Shown here: positions 10,799 through 23,351 of the stretch, piece by piece | Layout of the letters: the number at the start of each line of letters is the position of its first letter | How positions within the stretch are numbered: position 1 is the first letter of the stretch | Assembly (NCBI GenBank): GCA_902728285.1 | Contig: CACVBU010000501.1 | Span: 451,349-515,348 of the forward strand | Source of the DNA: Clytia hemisphaerica | Lineage: Eukaryota > Cnidaria > Hydrozoa > Leptothecata > Clytiidae | Reading direction: 5' to 3' | Length of the DNA: 64,000 nt | The notes under the pieces: generated by a model | What the model was told of the DNA's origin: nothing | What the model saw: the letters and a program-made list of their open reading frames with translations, nothing else | The model's database searches: none | Made by a program: the position numbers and the translations under genes

Positions 10799-12369
10799 CG
10801 GCAAGTACAAAACGCCTACTACCTACTACTTAATACTTACTACCTACTACTTACTACTTACTACCTACTCAGTTTGTACGAGTTTGTATACTTTACAGAC
10901 CATAACTCTCCTTCGCTTGTTCGAAATCTCTATTCTAAAAAAATTGGTTTTGTAATATCTGAATGCTAACACACAAGTCTTTGCTTTATATTTACTTGAA
11001 AAAAGTGTTATCTAAAAGAATATTTAGCATATTTACGTAGTGATTAAATATTCTCTTCGCCTCATATAAGTATACTGAAGTATAAAACAAAAGGCCATTA
11101 TCTTGATTTTTTCTTTTTCCTAAACCTACTCTCTCTTATGACTCTTATTATAAGAACTTTCCTTTTTCCTAAACATACTCCCTCTTATGACTCGTAATAC
11201 ACGCAATACACGTAAATGTCTAAAAAAGGCTCTGTAATATAAATAGGGGGTCAATCTATCTCTATCTTATTGTATGATCTGCATCATATCAAATGGTGCC
11301 AAAATATTTCTTGGAATGGGTTTGCGAAGCTTTTAATATTCAATAATTGTGTCAATATTTTTATCAAAAATTTCATTTCGTCAATACTTTGACATGGTCA
11401 AATTGACACCTCTAAAACAGCTCTTTGTAGTATTTTCCTACTGAAAATGTCTACCTTGCGATACTGAAAGCATCTTATTGAGCAAAATAAGAATTTTTGC
11501 TACATAAAATGAAGTCTACAAAGGTCATATTTTACGACCCTGTCAATAGTTTGGTTCAAAAGGGTCATTTTGTCAATAAATGTCAAAGACATGTCAAAGG
11601 ATTTTCAAGTACCCAGTGAAACATCTAGGGCTCTACTTACATGTTTTTTTTATAAGCATTACGCTTATAAGCATATGAAGGCTCAGATTTGCAGATTTCC
11701 TAAGCATATACGCTAGCCTGAAATATTTTTCAAGTAGTCAATCTCTTTCTATTCAAAAAGATTTGCAAGTGGTCAAGTAAAAAAAGACATTTCACGGCTA
11801 GCCACATTCCACTGCTCAAAAATTTAAATGCTTTTTGAATCGAATATTAACAAAATTTTAAAGATTTTATTAAAAAATTTGGTTGGGTGAATCAAAAGCA
11901 TAATAATTCTTAAGCAAATAAAAAACATATTCTATGTCTGGATGCTTTGAAAGCTTAAGCATACTCGAGCCTGACCAAGGGGCATACACTTGCTTATAAA
12001 AAAAACATGTACTTAAAGTATTTTAACTTTTTAGATTGATCGATTCTTATAAATAAAACTGACATGAATAAGTAAGTGTGCGAAGGAAATATTTTCTCTT
12101 CTACGAAGAAGTGCGTCTGTAAACTTTATAGAAAAAGCGCGGGAAAAAGTCATAAACAAAATAAAAGAGACAAAATATTTTGAAGTCTTCAAAGTACGAT
12201 AAAAGAAGAAGTTTTAACTTTTTTACCACCAAAGTTTCAGATTTTGCTAATTTTAACATGCTGAATATTTTAAAGGTAATTTCGAGCCGTTTTGAGCTAT
12301 TTTACAGTAGGTAGTAAGTAGTAGGTAGTAAGTATTAAGTAGTAGGTAGTAGGCGTTTTGTACTTGCCG
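10799..12369. mobile_element. Mutator-like non-autonomous element, 10-bp duplication
   Basis: Long inverted repeats of about 70 bp begin CGGCAAGTACAAAACGCC and continue as a simple CTACTACCTACTACTTA-type sequence; the right arm at about 12300-12369 is the complement. Both ends are flanked by TTAAGGTAAT (10789-10798 and 12370-12379). A 9-11 bp duplication with long inverted repeats is typical of the Mutator superfamily. The 1.57-kb body has no coding ORF, so it would depend on a transposase elsewhere. Confidence 0.8.
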
Positions 12370-13374
12370 TTAAGGTAATCAATTTTCAGAGCCTCCAAAG
12401 CTGAAAAAGTAATGTATAAACTAAATATAGAACAAATTACTTGTATCTATATCGGAATGATTGGTGTTTCCATCATCAGAAGAAATCGACACGTCAGTCA
12501 ATTCATCTTCACTCGAGAATTCATCAGTTTCAAAAAAACTTTCTACATTCGTCATGATATCTTTTTCGTGCTGTAATTCGGTTATTTTCTCTTTGGGTTC
12601 AGCGGGTTTCCAAATATCGTCATTGATATAGTTGATATCGACGTTCGGATTCAATACAAATGCGAAAAGTCTTTCTAACTCTGCAATAAAGCTTTTGACA
12701 TTAGAAACTCTTTCATGTAAAATGAACTGTATTCCAACAGTTTTTTCTACGGCAGTCTGATTGATTAATATGCTTAATTGTTGTTTCCAATTGCAGATTG
12801 TATCTTCCATCTCTTGTCTGATGATTAATACTTCTTCAATTGCCCTTTGTTTGCGAACATAAAATTGGACTAGTGATTTAATCACAATGGTTGGAACGTT
12901 CGAACTTTGTCTCTGAAAATAAAAAAAATAAGACGACTAAAAGTCGAAAATTTCGCATAATACTTGAACATCAACCATTATGCATTTTGAATGAAGCGTT
13001 ACACAAAATATACACAATGTATTGTACACACAGGTCATAGATACCCGCTGTTTTTTTAATGAAAAATCTCAATCCATTAAAAAAAAGATTCCTTTAAGAG
13101 AACTGCAATATACTTGAGAAAAATAATTTTAAATTTTTTTGAAAAAGAAGAAGAAAAAAAAGAACTTTTCATTCTTTGATGCCAGGAACCTCATTTTGTG
13201 CTTTGAAGGAACTTGTGATAAAGACTTCTTTCACTTGAGCAAAGTTTATATCAACTTCTTTTTATAAACAGTAGAATTTATCTAAAATTGAAAAAAATGG
13301 CTAGTCAGAAAAATCTGTTGTATACTATCTTCGCTTTCTGATATGAATGATGGCCCACCACCATCAAAATCATT

Positions 13375-13645
13375 GGACTTTTCCAGAAAAAATTTGAATA
13401 TGGGGGGGGGGGGGGGTGAGGATAAACACTTTTTTGGAATCCCCCCCCCCCCTGGACATTGTGACTTTTGATCGCCCGGACAGCAGGTCTAACCCTCCCC
13501 GCCCCGGACAAGCATCATCAGTTGATCCCATCGAGAGCAAGTTTACTTCCCCCAGGACAAGGCAAATTTTGTAGATTTTTTACTACCCTCCCCTCCAGAC
13601 ACTATATCCTCCACCCCCATGTACAGAAATTTTCTGGAAGAGCCC
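13375..13645. mobile_element. GGGCTCTTCCAG inverted-repeat element, copy 1
   Basis: Ends are GGACTTTTCCAGAAAA and the complement TTTTCTGGAAGAGCCC, flanked by ATT (13372-13374 and 13646-13648). Inside are G- and C-homopolymer runs and the words TGAGGATA and TATCCTCCACCCCCATGTAC. It matches the element at 62078-62362 in ends, internal words and ATT flank. It sits in the last intron of the KDZ gene. Confidence 0.7.
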
Positions 13646-14530
13646 ATTAAAGGCAAAAAGCAGTTGAGCACACTCATTTTTTTATAAGCATACAGTAAAT
13701 TTCGGCTGAAGCTCACTATGCTTAAGTAAATCTCAATTTTTGATTGGTAAAAAAATATGTAAGTTTAGATAGTGTACATTCTTAAGAGACCAAGTTGTGT
13801 TATTTGTAAGAGATTAAACAAAATAAAATCACCAATTATTCGAATTTTGTTTGGAATTCTCTTCTTCATTCTTCTGTTATTTTCTGAAGTTTGGGAAATT
13901 ATGATTCTAAAATTTCCTCAAGGTATGCTTAGCATATGCTTAATTTTTCTGGAAATTTGAGCTTCAGTATGCTTATAAACGTTATGCTTATAAAAGAAAA
14001 ATGAGTGTAGTTGAGCTCCAGGTCCAGCTTCTGGACTAGAAAATTGCAAGGTAAAAACTAGCCATCAACTTTAAGCTTTAAAGAAATAATACTCCTTGAG
14101 ATTAAACTTTGACTCCTTTATAACTGCTTTAAACTGCATCCCATTAAACAAACCCTCCCCAATCTCTTGCCGATCATCCCGTGAAAAATATATAGGGGAA
14201 AGATTCCAGAAAAGTAACAAGAATCTTAGTGCGGAAATGGAAATCTTATACAAACAACGTACCATGGTTCAAAATGAAAATCCTAATTAGCAAAAGGTGT
14301 ATCAAGATCGGCGAAGTTTGATTGAAGCTCGTTTAGTTTGATTTATTACCTTGTTGCCCATTCTTTTTACATTCCGAAGGCTTATTAGCAGACGCCCACG
14401 CTAAAGCTTAAAGAGCGAGCCAATATCTATCATCCCATCGGGGAGGAAAAGCTGGAACTTTTACTAACCAAACTCATCGAACACCAATCAAACTTCATCG
14501 GATAAAAAACTGTCATCATTAACGAGGGAC

Positions 14531-14680
14531 CGCTGTACATTGTGCGGTGGTGTAAGGTGGGGCTGGATTTAAATGTCCTTTTTGTACGGCGATGAAAATA
14601 GGTTAATTTGAAATCTACTGTATTATCTGTACACCCCACCTTACCCACCATAAATCACCGTACAATGACAATGTACGGCA
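14531..14680. repeat. Imperfect foldback, about 150 bp
   Basis: CTGTACATTGTGCGGTGGTG followed by TAAGGTGGGG on the left pairs with CCCCACCTTACCCACCATAA and CACCGTACAATG on the right. It is probably another small inverted-repeat element within the long KDZ intron. No target duplication was recognised. Confidence 0.5.
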
Positions 14681-16115
14681 GTGTCTAGGCAGGCTCGTTT
14701 TGATTATACAAAAATGATTGCTGAATTTCAGTCAGTCATTTGATGGCTGTGCAAGTTACCCTCCACTGATGCAAGTTACCCGACTTCACAGTACTTGCTA
14801 AAACTGACTGTTTGTCACAACTGGTTTCACTATTAACACATAACTATCTGGTGAAAAAAGGAAAGAAATATCATACCTGTGCTGTTTGTAGTTTTGGTGA
14901 AGAAGAGAAGAGAGGGTTTTAATAATGTTGTTGTTTGTTGTGGAAAATTAACTCTTTTTGTACTACTTACTGAGCATGATCAATTTATTGGTGCATTCAC
15001 TAACTACACAAACATCAAATACTTAGTAGTAACATGTAGTAAACAAATATAAACCTCTTTAAACACTCTACAAAAGACCAGAAAATATGATAAAAATTTT
15101 CAAAAGCATGTGCAATCAAGCAGCCATTAAAAGTTCTCACGATGAATGTTTACAAAGGCTTGGTTACACTTCTTGCACTAGCGTATTTTATTTATTAAGA
15201 AAAGCCCTGTTTTATCACTTTTTATCTTTGTGAGTGAGTCCACCTTTAGAATATTTGCCGTAGTACGCCCGCAGCCAAACGCCCACGCCATAATCTTCGC
15301 CCCAAAAATATTCTCCCCCGCCACCGCAGAAAGGCTATCGTAATACTTTCGCTAAGCGAAATTAATAATACTGATATTATAGTGATACTTATATAAGATA
15401 TATTACCATACGTGATCGACCAAACCTAAATGTAAAAATATTATGTTTAATTTCATGTCCAAATTAACGTACCCAGGTAAATGTGACTCCTAAGCTCATA
15501 GCAAAGTCTAGACTAAATTGAAATTTGAAAAAGTGCACTGTAAGGATCAATCTTTAGCCTGTTTTTGACAATTTTCGACCAACTTTTGAATGCACTGTAA
15601 GGGTCTGATTTTGGAAGTCAAATTTTTGGTCGAATGTATGGTCGTTTTCAGATTGAGTGCCCCCGGATATATCCTATTTAATAAGTTCACCAAAAGAAGC
15701 TGAAAAAAACATTCGCTACCTGAAAAACAAAGTTGACAGCGTTATACATCGATGATTTTACATTTAGAGCCTCAATGTAATCCACATTTTTGAATCTAGA
15801 ATACATTTTGTGATTCATAGAATTGTAACTTGCCAATAGATTTTTGATTTCCTTGCAAACTTTATTAATCTGTTTGGAAAGTCTTTCAGCGATTGAAGAT
15901 CCATCTAAAATAAAAATATAAAAACACAATAATATGAAAAACTTCTTTGAATGATAATACCTCAAGTTATACCACTTTGAAATTTTGAACCTTTGCTTGA
16001 AAACAATAGAAACAAGTGATACTTTGATGGACCTACCTGGATTATGCATTTAACACGTTTATAATTGATATCTACGTGACGTGACCATTAAACAATCATT
16101 CAGAACACAAATAGT

Positions 16116-16700
16116 CCCCAGAGAGGAGAGGAAGAACGCAATGCAGGGCGAAGGATAAAACCACCACTCGAGGCACCTTTCTGTAGAACCGAGCGTTATC
16201 GTGCCTCTTTCTTTCCTTTTTGCATAAATGAATGGAATAACCTCGGAGATCATATACGAAATCTTCCCACTATTAAGTCTTTCAAGCAAGCAATTCTCCG
16301 ATTTCTCAGACCCAGTGCTAACTCAATTTTCAGAGCTAGTGACAACGATGGTGTTGTTCTCCTTAACCGATTAAGGGTTGGTTTCAGTCATCTTCGTGAG
16401 CATAAGTTCAGGCATAATTTTGCAGACACAGTTGACCCCTTCTGCAACTGTCGACAAAATTCAGTAGAAACAACACAGCATTTTTTGATGCATTGCTCTG
16501 ATTACTCTAATGACAGACTTGTGATGTTTGACAGCCTTCTTCAACTTGACATAACCTTGTTTCCATTTAATCCCAAAACATTGTGTAGAATACTTCTTTA
16601 TGGCGACCCCGATTTTAGCATTGTCCAAAATCACGATATATTGAGTATAACAATAAAATTCATCCGTGATACAAGCCGTTTTGGGGGACCGTTATTTTAG
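16116..16700 (+). pseudogene. LINE ORF2 C-terminal fragment
   Basis: One frame is open from the first base of the LINE to TAG at 16698-16700, about 194 residues. It encodes the region after the reverse transcriptase: INEWNNLGDHIRN, LRVGFSHLREHKF, then a Cys/His cluster (CNCRQ, ETTQHFLMHCSDYS) and a short tail. This layout is common at the C-terminus of several animal LINE clades, and the clade cannot be assigned from this piece. There is no start codon, because the 5' part was never copied. About 250 bp of 3' untranslated sequence follows. The fragment has no internal stop, so the insertion is fairly recent. Confidence 0.8.
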
Positions 16701-16954
16701 TCTTTTACTCTAACTGCTCTCCAAGCTCTTTTTGTTTTTGTTTTTTATTTTTTGTTAGTATTTATCCTCTGTAGTAAGTTTTTTTTCCATGCATTTATCA
16801 ATTGATTTATTAATTTATTGTTAGCTTAGTATGGGTTCCTTCCTCCTGGCGGTATGATCTGGTGGTCCTTTTGCGGGAGGTTAGGAACCCTTAGTTTTGT
16901 ACTATTTGTTCGTGTTTCATATACTATAGATAAAAAAAAAAAAAAAAAAAAAAA
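16116..16954 (+). mobile_element. 5'-truncated LINE retrotransposon with poly-A tail
   Basis: The insertion is bounded by AAATAGT on the left (16109-16115) and on the right (16955-16961), and ends in an A run from about 16932. Removing it restores the TGGACCTACC element, as seen by comparison with the reverse complement of 8200-8300. Truncation at the 5' end, a poly-A tail and a 7-bp duplication are the signature of target-primed reverse transcription. Confidence 0.88.
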
Positions 16955-18702
16955 AAATAGTGACGATCTATTAAAATTAGTCGTTTGTTTCTTATAAAAA
17001 AAACGTTTAGAAACCAAAATTTCATGCTCTTGTTCTTTCATATTCAAGACTTCGTGAGCAAAAAAACATCTCCAAAAAATTGAGTAATTTGGCTAAGAAC
17101 ATTGATGTATGTTTATTAATAGTGATTCTTATTGATCAAGATGCTTTTTTTGAGCTGAAAAATTCATTTTTTACAAAAGTCTGCTTGAGCCATCTTTTAT
17201 CTACTTTCATACAAAAAATCAGAAAAAAGCAATGGTCCAATATTTCACTAAGTCCAAAAAACCCTTTTATGGCCGTTTTTTTAGCTGAAATTTATCCAAA
17301 TTTTTTTTCTCCAAAAATCGGGCTCCGTCACATTCGAGGATTTATAGTTATGCATCTTTGTGCATAAAATCGTAAAAAATGAAAGAGCCAATCAATCTAA
17401 TACCTAAACAATTGATAATGTGCTTATAAAAAATATCGAATTTGGCCAGTTTTTCTATAAAAACACGCCAAACAACCAAAATTTCCTGTCTAAACACTCG
17501 TGAGAAAAAAAACACATCTATCTCATAAAAAAATTGAGTAATTTGACTGAGAACATTGATGTATGCTTATTAATAGTGATTCTTATAGATAAACATGCGT
17601 TTTTTGAGCCAACAAATTTTGTTTGCGAAAATCTGCTTAAGCCATCTTTTACCTATGATGGTACTCTACTTTTTTGCATAAAATTAGAAAAACTTAATGA
17701 CCCAAGTTTTCACAAAGTCAAAAAAAACCCGTATTTTAGCCGTTTTTTGGCCCAAATTTGCCCAAAAACATTTTTTTTCGAAAATCGGGTTCTGTCACAT
17801 TCAAGGGTTTATAGTCATGCATCTTTGTGTAAAAAATCATAAAGAATGAAAGAGCCAATCTCAAGAAAAGCCAATGCCTAAGTAATTGATAATGTGCTTA
17901 TAAAAAATATCGAATTTGGCCAGTTTTTCTATAAAAACACGCCAAGCAACCTATATTTCCTGTCTAAACACAAAAAAACCCGTTTTTTAGCCGTTTTTTG
18001 GCCCAAATTTGCCCAAAAACATTTTTTTTCGAAAATCGAGTTCTGTCACATTCAAGGGTTTATAGTTATGCATCTTAATGTAAAAAATCATAAAGAATGA
18101 AAGAGCCAATCTCGAGAAAAGCCAATACCTAAGTAATTGATAATGTGCTTATAAAAAAATATCGAATTTGGCCAGTTTTTCTATGAAAACACGCCAAGCA
18201 AACCAAATTTCCTGTCTAAACACACATATTCTTCAAAATTAAGCCCTCATGAGCAGAAAAAACATCTATCTCATAAAAAAAATGAGTAATTTGACTAAGA
18301 ACATTGATGTATGCTTATTAATAGTGATTCTTATAGATAAACATGCGTTTTTTGAGCCAACAAAATTTTTTGCAAAAATCTGCTTGAGCCATCTTATACC
18401 TATGATGGTACCCTACTTTCGTGCAAAAAATCAGAAAAAATTAATGATCCAATTTTTCACAAAGTCCAAAAAACCCGTTTTTTAGCCGTTTTTTGGCCCA
18501 AATTTGCCCCCCAAATTTTTTTTTCGAAAATCAGGCTCTGTCACATTTTGGGCATTGCCATTTTGCATCATTGTTCAAAAAATCAGAAAAAACTAATGAG
18601 CCAATCATGAGAAAAGCTGGTAACTAACGGACGGACGGACAGCCGGACGGACAGACAGACGGACAAAGGTTAATTTATAGGACCTCCACCGGGGTCGGTC
18701 CA

Positions 18703-19626
18703 AAAAGAGTGAAAAGTCCCTGAAAAGTCCTATTTTTCGAGATTTCAAATTGGCATAACTTGAGTTAAGAAAATAAATACACCGAAAAATTTAGAGGTTT
18801 TTCCTAAAATCCTAGAAGCTATCTGCAAGCAAAATATCTCAGACCATCTGATTATCCCTAAAGTAGTAATGTATTGATTTTTTATTAGTTGACAAATAAA
18901 TTCATGATTCCAAATCACCTCTACTTGATTTTTTTCTAGTATAGAGCACTTTCTACAACAGAGATAGCTTTCATGTTACTAACCTTAAGTATTAAATATA
19001 TTCTTTAGTGATATTAGACATTCGTCTTGAATAAAAGATGGGTTTAAAGACATAGTGTGCAGAGGGGTCTCTATCCCACCCTTTATGCCTATTCCCCCCT
19101 TTTCGCAAAATGTACCTACCCCCAAGAAAACCGCCATTTTTCATAACCTTAGCCAGGATAAATTTTGCATATAATGGCCCAAGTTATCCCCTAATACTAA
19201 GAATTTAATGTTTGAAGTTAACAATGTTTTTTGGAAGGTTTACTGGTAAAACTGGATAAAAAAGACTTATATTATATATAAAATATTATAAGCTCTGTTG
19301 CACACTGTTACAAATTTCCCTCTAAAAATCCTTACCCCTCCCTTTATAAGGCATTTTTCCTACCCCTCCCTTTTGGTGATTTTTTGAAGGCTCTACCCCT
19401 CCCTTTAGAAAAGAGTTCACACTATGAAAGAACTTTGCTGAAACCTTTAAACCCTCTCCTTTGTAGATGACCTAACCCCACTTTGATAACTTCCCTCTTT
19501 CTTTAAGAAAATCTATTTTGAAATCATGAAAGCGAATGAATGGGCTTGAATTCCATAAAGGGTCTTGGTTTATGACTTTCGTGAAAAAAGATTAACGATG
19601 AAACGAAGAACATGATAAACATTTAC
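18703..19626. other. KDZ intron sequence without a gene
   Basis: AT-rich intron with clusters of ACCCCTCCCTTT words at about 19055-19110 and 19325-19410. No coding exon was found here, although the missing KDZ exon ought to lie between 15905 and 19626. Confidence 0.4.
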
Positions 19627-20712
19627 CTGACAATCTCCCCTGTGACCATAGGAATGAAAAACTGGAATTCCGAATTTAAAATTTTTGTATTTGGTATAAC
19701 TTTTCTTTTTCTACAAAAGAAGAAATGAATCATTAGTATAGATATCTGTTATTAAATTTGACTTCTAAAAGGTTTTTCTCTATGAAATTTTGAGGCCCTA
19801 CTTTCTAAATTTATTCAAAGAGATCTAGGAGCATTGACATTACTGTGACGATGAGTAAAAAGAAATACCTGCAAATGGGCTTTTAGTACACAAGCAATAT
19901 CATATATGATGTGAACACTCAAATCTTTGTCTTTTACATCCTTCAATATTTGATCAAGTATTATCACTGCATAGCCCAATCTAATCAGTTGAAAATCAAA
20001 GGAAATAAACTTTATGGCATAATGAATAATAAATAAATATTATGACATTCTCTCTAGCTCATTTTCACTCTTTCGCAACGTTAGACTTCGTCATTATATC
20101 AAAGGTTTATTTCATGATTCACAAGGTAGCATATTTTTTGTATGAGATAGAGATGACAGATCTTTCATTGAATTTTATTCATATTGCTCCAGAATAAAAT
20201 AATAATCATTCTTCACAATTTATCAATTTATCAAATAAATTTTAATGACCTTCCTTCGCTGTGATTAGTATACCATATTGTATATAAAATACCTTTCACC
20301 ATGTCTCACGCTCAGAAACAGCTTGGGGAATTCATGTCGACAAGACATTCCAAATATGCCAGTAATGCTGAGCTTGTTGGTCTTCCTTTTTGAACGCAAA
20401 TTACTACAATCCTTGAAAGAAAGTGATGAACTTTCAGCATTTCAAAATGGTAAACAAGACTGCAATACTTGACACTTAATCGAAATAATAAAGATACTAC
20501 ATCATACTGCAGATGTAATTAAGAATTAAGTTGATTTTTATATATTTCCACTGAGAAAAACTTCTGCATGATACTTACCTTTGTCTTTAGAGAGTCATCA
20601 TAGCCATCCATGAATGTCTTCACTTCTTCATCCAAGAAAAACAGGTTGTCCGATCTTGTTGCCAGTCTCTTTGACTTAGAGGAAGAATTTTCAGAAGCAG
20701 CCGGCGAAGCAA

Positions 20713-21180
20713 TTTTTTAGAATTATGTGTTCTTATCTTCTAGGAGATACAAAATTGACTGTAGTTCTTGACAACTTGAAGATTTTCTAGGAGCCGAGCA
20801 TCTTATACATAGATTTTCTATGCTCAATAGGGAAAGTTACATTTCTTACTAGTGATGTGTTCTTTTTTCTAGGGGAGACTTTTTTTCCAGCAGTACCAAA
20901 AATTCTTCCACTGTGCCACGTTAAAACGGTCTCCTTTAACAGCTTTCCACTACCGATGTGTTCTGGTTTCTAGCTTGAGAGTAAATGTTGTTTGTAGACA
21001 TTCCCCTTACTACTTACGTGTTCTGAAATTCTAGTAAATGTTATACTTTTGATAAGAGTCCAAATATCTAGCAACGTGTTAAGATTTTTGTCAGAACACA
21101 TCTCAATTTCCAGCTAGATGCTAGGGATTTCACAAGAACACGTCTAAATTTCCAGCAGAACACCCGGAGATTATTACCAA
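20713..21180. repeat. Dispersed GTGTTCT..CTAG motif repeat
   Basis: The word GTGTTCT followed by 5-10 bases and TTCTAG occurs at least four times on the plus strand. Its complement (AGAACAC near CCAG) occurs near the right side, giving a loose inverted arrangement. It starts where the KDZ 5' exon stops. At 21160-21230 the plus strand carries a short exon-like stretch (PEIITNLVSQALVKFL) between an AG and a GT; I cannot tell whether that is a real exon. Confidence 0.35.
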
Positions 21181-21484
21181 CCTTGTATCCCAGGCTTTAG
21201 TTAAGTTCCTGAATGACGCCAAAGAATACCCAGGTGTTGGCTTCTATATTTTTCACTGTTGTTAGTTTTTTAATTTCGCCTTAGCGAAAGTATTACGATA
21301 GGCATTCAGCGGCGGTGTCATCGGACGAAAATTTAGAAAACGAAAGTACTCGATACGGTGGACGAACTTACTAAACTTAATTTACACTTTACATGTTCGT
21401 ATAACCACGGACGATTTTCGCGGGTTTTCTTTGGATTACGTCATATATCTTTGTGTCTTTAGCTTCACAGTTTGGATTTTTTCT

Positions 21485-22030
21485 TTATTTTCTTATAAGC
21501 ATATACTTTATAAGAATCAAATCAATAACTCTTGATAAACAGTGATATACCCTTTGGTAATTAGTTCTTACAAAGTAAACAAGAGATGGCAGGCAATATG
21601 AGCATATTTATTTTTCTTATAAGCATATACTTTATAAGAATCAATTCAATAACTCTTGATAGATAGTGATATACCTTTCGGTAGTTAGTTCTTACAAAGT
21701 AAACAAGAGATGGCGCACAATATTAGCATATTTATTTTTCTTATAAGCATTTCAAATCAATAACTCTTGATAGACTGTGATATACTTTTCGGTAATTAGT
21801 TCTTACAAAGTAAATAAGGGATGGCGCACAATATGATCATATTTATTTTTCTTATAAGCATGTACTTTATAAGAATCAAATCAACAACTCTTGATAGGCG
21901 GTGATATACCCTTCAGTAATTAGTTCTTACAAAGTAAACAAGGGATGGCGCACAATATGAGCATATTTATTTTTCTTATAAGCATATATTTCATAAGAAT
22001 CAAATCAATAACTCTTGATAAATGGTGTTA
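21485..22030. repeat. Tandem array, about 118-bp unit, 4.5 copies
   Basis: Each unit contains TTTTTCTTATAAGCATATA, AATCAATAACTCTTGATA, GGTAATTAGTTCTTACAAAG and GGGATGGCGCACAATATGA. Starts are near 21487, 21608, 21734, 21844 and 21970, and a degraded tail runs to about 22180. Confidence 0.85.
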
Positions 22031-22599
22031 TCCCGCATCAGTAAGATTCTCGCGATTCCAATACGGTTTTTACTGACCCTGTATATCCCGTATCCCACCT
22101 CGAGAAGACCGTGTAACTAATAATATACCGTTTGGTAATTAGTTCTTACAAAGTTACTCTTCGGTTATTAGTTCTTAAGAATTAAACAACCATTGTTCTT
22201 AAATTGGTTAATTTTTTAATCGATTTTGAGCCTTGTTGTTCTTATAAAATTGTTTCATGTAATGTAGATTTAAGATTACCTTCCATCTCTACTTCTTGTT
22301 TTTCTCATGCAGTTTATACTTTAGGCGAAATTTTCGACTTCAAGTCGTCTTGTTAATGTTTCAATAGCATAATTTATTATGCCTATTCGGGAGACACTAC
22401 TTTAATAAAATGAAGTTTTTCGGCCTTTGCGAAATGGCCTTGGCCGCGAAATATTTTCAAAATAAAATAAACAAGCTACATGCTAAATGGACGCATGCTT
22501 GATGATGAAAGTTAGATAGCAATGAGAAGAAAAATGAAAACAATCAGTCTGAAAATAAGAATGGGAAAAATGAAAAATGAAATCTCGATAAAATGCCAA

Positions 22600-22785
22600 A
22601 AAAAACAACAGGTTTTTCGGGCATATATTTTTTTTCTCGAAAATCGGGCTCCGTCACATTTTGGGCCTTACTATTTTGCATCTTTGTTCCATAAATCAGA
22701 AAAAACTAATAAACCAATCTAGAGAAAAGCTGGTAACAGACGGACCGACGAGCGATCGGACAAAGGTTAATTTATAGGGCCAAGT
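22600..22785 (-). mobile_element. TGGACCTACC element fragment
   Basis: Contains the words CTCGAAAATCGGGCTCCGTC and AATCAGAAAAAACTAATA, the GGACGGACC-type microsatellite remnant and AAAGGTTAATTTATAGGGCC, which correspond to the microsatellite end of copy 2. The rest of the element is missing. Confidence 0.65.
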
Positions 22786-23351
22786 AACCCCCTTTTTAAA
22801 TGTTTACTAGCATCAAAGAAGCGCTGATAATATGCATTTCAACAGCCAAAATGCATGATTTGACAGAAAAAGTGTCTTCTGAAAGGGCCATCCGGGAAAT
22901 TAAATCTCCGATAAATCTTCGTGGATAAGCTCAACCACAAAATTCAATCCCCGGGAATGTTTATCCCATTAAACTGGTCAAAATTGTATCATCAAGTAAT
23001 AAGCAAATAATAAAAATGAAAAAAATAATGAATATAAGGCGCTTAAATCCTGGAAAAATTAATCCTTACCAAAAATATCCCAATCTAAGACGAAAATTTC
23101 CAACAGTCTCTATTATTTCAATCATTTTTTAAAGTGTTTCACAATAATACAAGATTCTAAAAAATTTACTGATAAGTGATAGTACAATCTCAAAAAACGA
23201 ATAGACTCTTTTTTATAAGCATAACGTTAATAAGCATAATTCAAGGTCAAATTCGGTAAAAAATAGTCACAATGCTAAGCATACCTACAAGCTGAAATGC
23301 AAAAAAAAAACTCGTGCAGGTTCTTTTCAAATGCTAACCTTTTTAGGATTA

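Larger units (their letters stand above)
16028..18702 (-). mobile_element. TGGACCTACC element, copy 2 (reverse, with LINE inside)
   Basis: The left end is TGGACCTACC and the right end GGTCGGTCCA. In this orientation the microsatellite (ACGG-type, about 18626-18665) and the TTAATTTATAGGACCTCC word lie at the right, the reverse of copy 1. The body has three or four tandem segments of about 400-480 bp with the words GCCGTTTTTTGGCCCAAATT and AACATTGATGTATG. A LINE fragment interrupts it near the left end. The whole lies in an intron of the KDZ gene. The apparent ORFs of 68-102 codons are repeat artefacts. Confidence 0.75.
12421..20712 (-). pseudogene. KDZ-type transposase gene, spliced, with an in-frame stop
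   Basis: Minus-strand exons, 5' to 3': about 20712-20579; 20459-20293; 19980-19869; 19710-19627; 15904-15720; 12912-12421 (TAA). Phases agree at A-B, B-C and the last pair. Diagnostic KDZ (Kyakuja-Dileera-Zisupton) motifs appear in order: GIFGMSCRHEFPKLF then RHGER; HIIYDIACVLKAHLQ; GIPVFHSYGHRGDCQ (H-x3-H-x3-C); DGSSIAERLSKQ; and a helical C-terminus. These belong to the RNase H-like transposase core. Exon 20459-20293 has TGA at 20442-20444 in the frame that fits both neighbours, and the junction into exon 15904-15720 needs phase 1 whereas the previous exon ends in phase 0, so a short exon is missing or destroyed. The 5' end stops at a repeat near 20713. Introns hold several later insertions, so this is an old, probably dead copy. 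Confidence 0.75.

Noticed and set aside
15905..16027. Candidate missing KDZ exon (minus) reading KFQSGIT before DGSSIAERL
   Set aside because: The frame that looks right hits a TGA at its donor, and the frame with an open donor does not fit the next phase; kept only as a possible relic.
17080..18485. Several 68-102 codon ORFs with similar proteins
   Set aside because: They repeat because the DNA is tandemly repeated in the TGGACCTACC element; no start context, domain or splice support.
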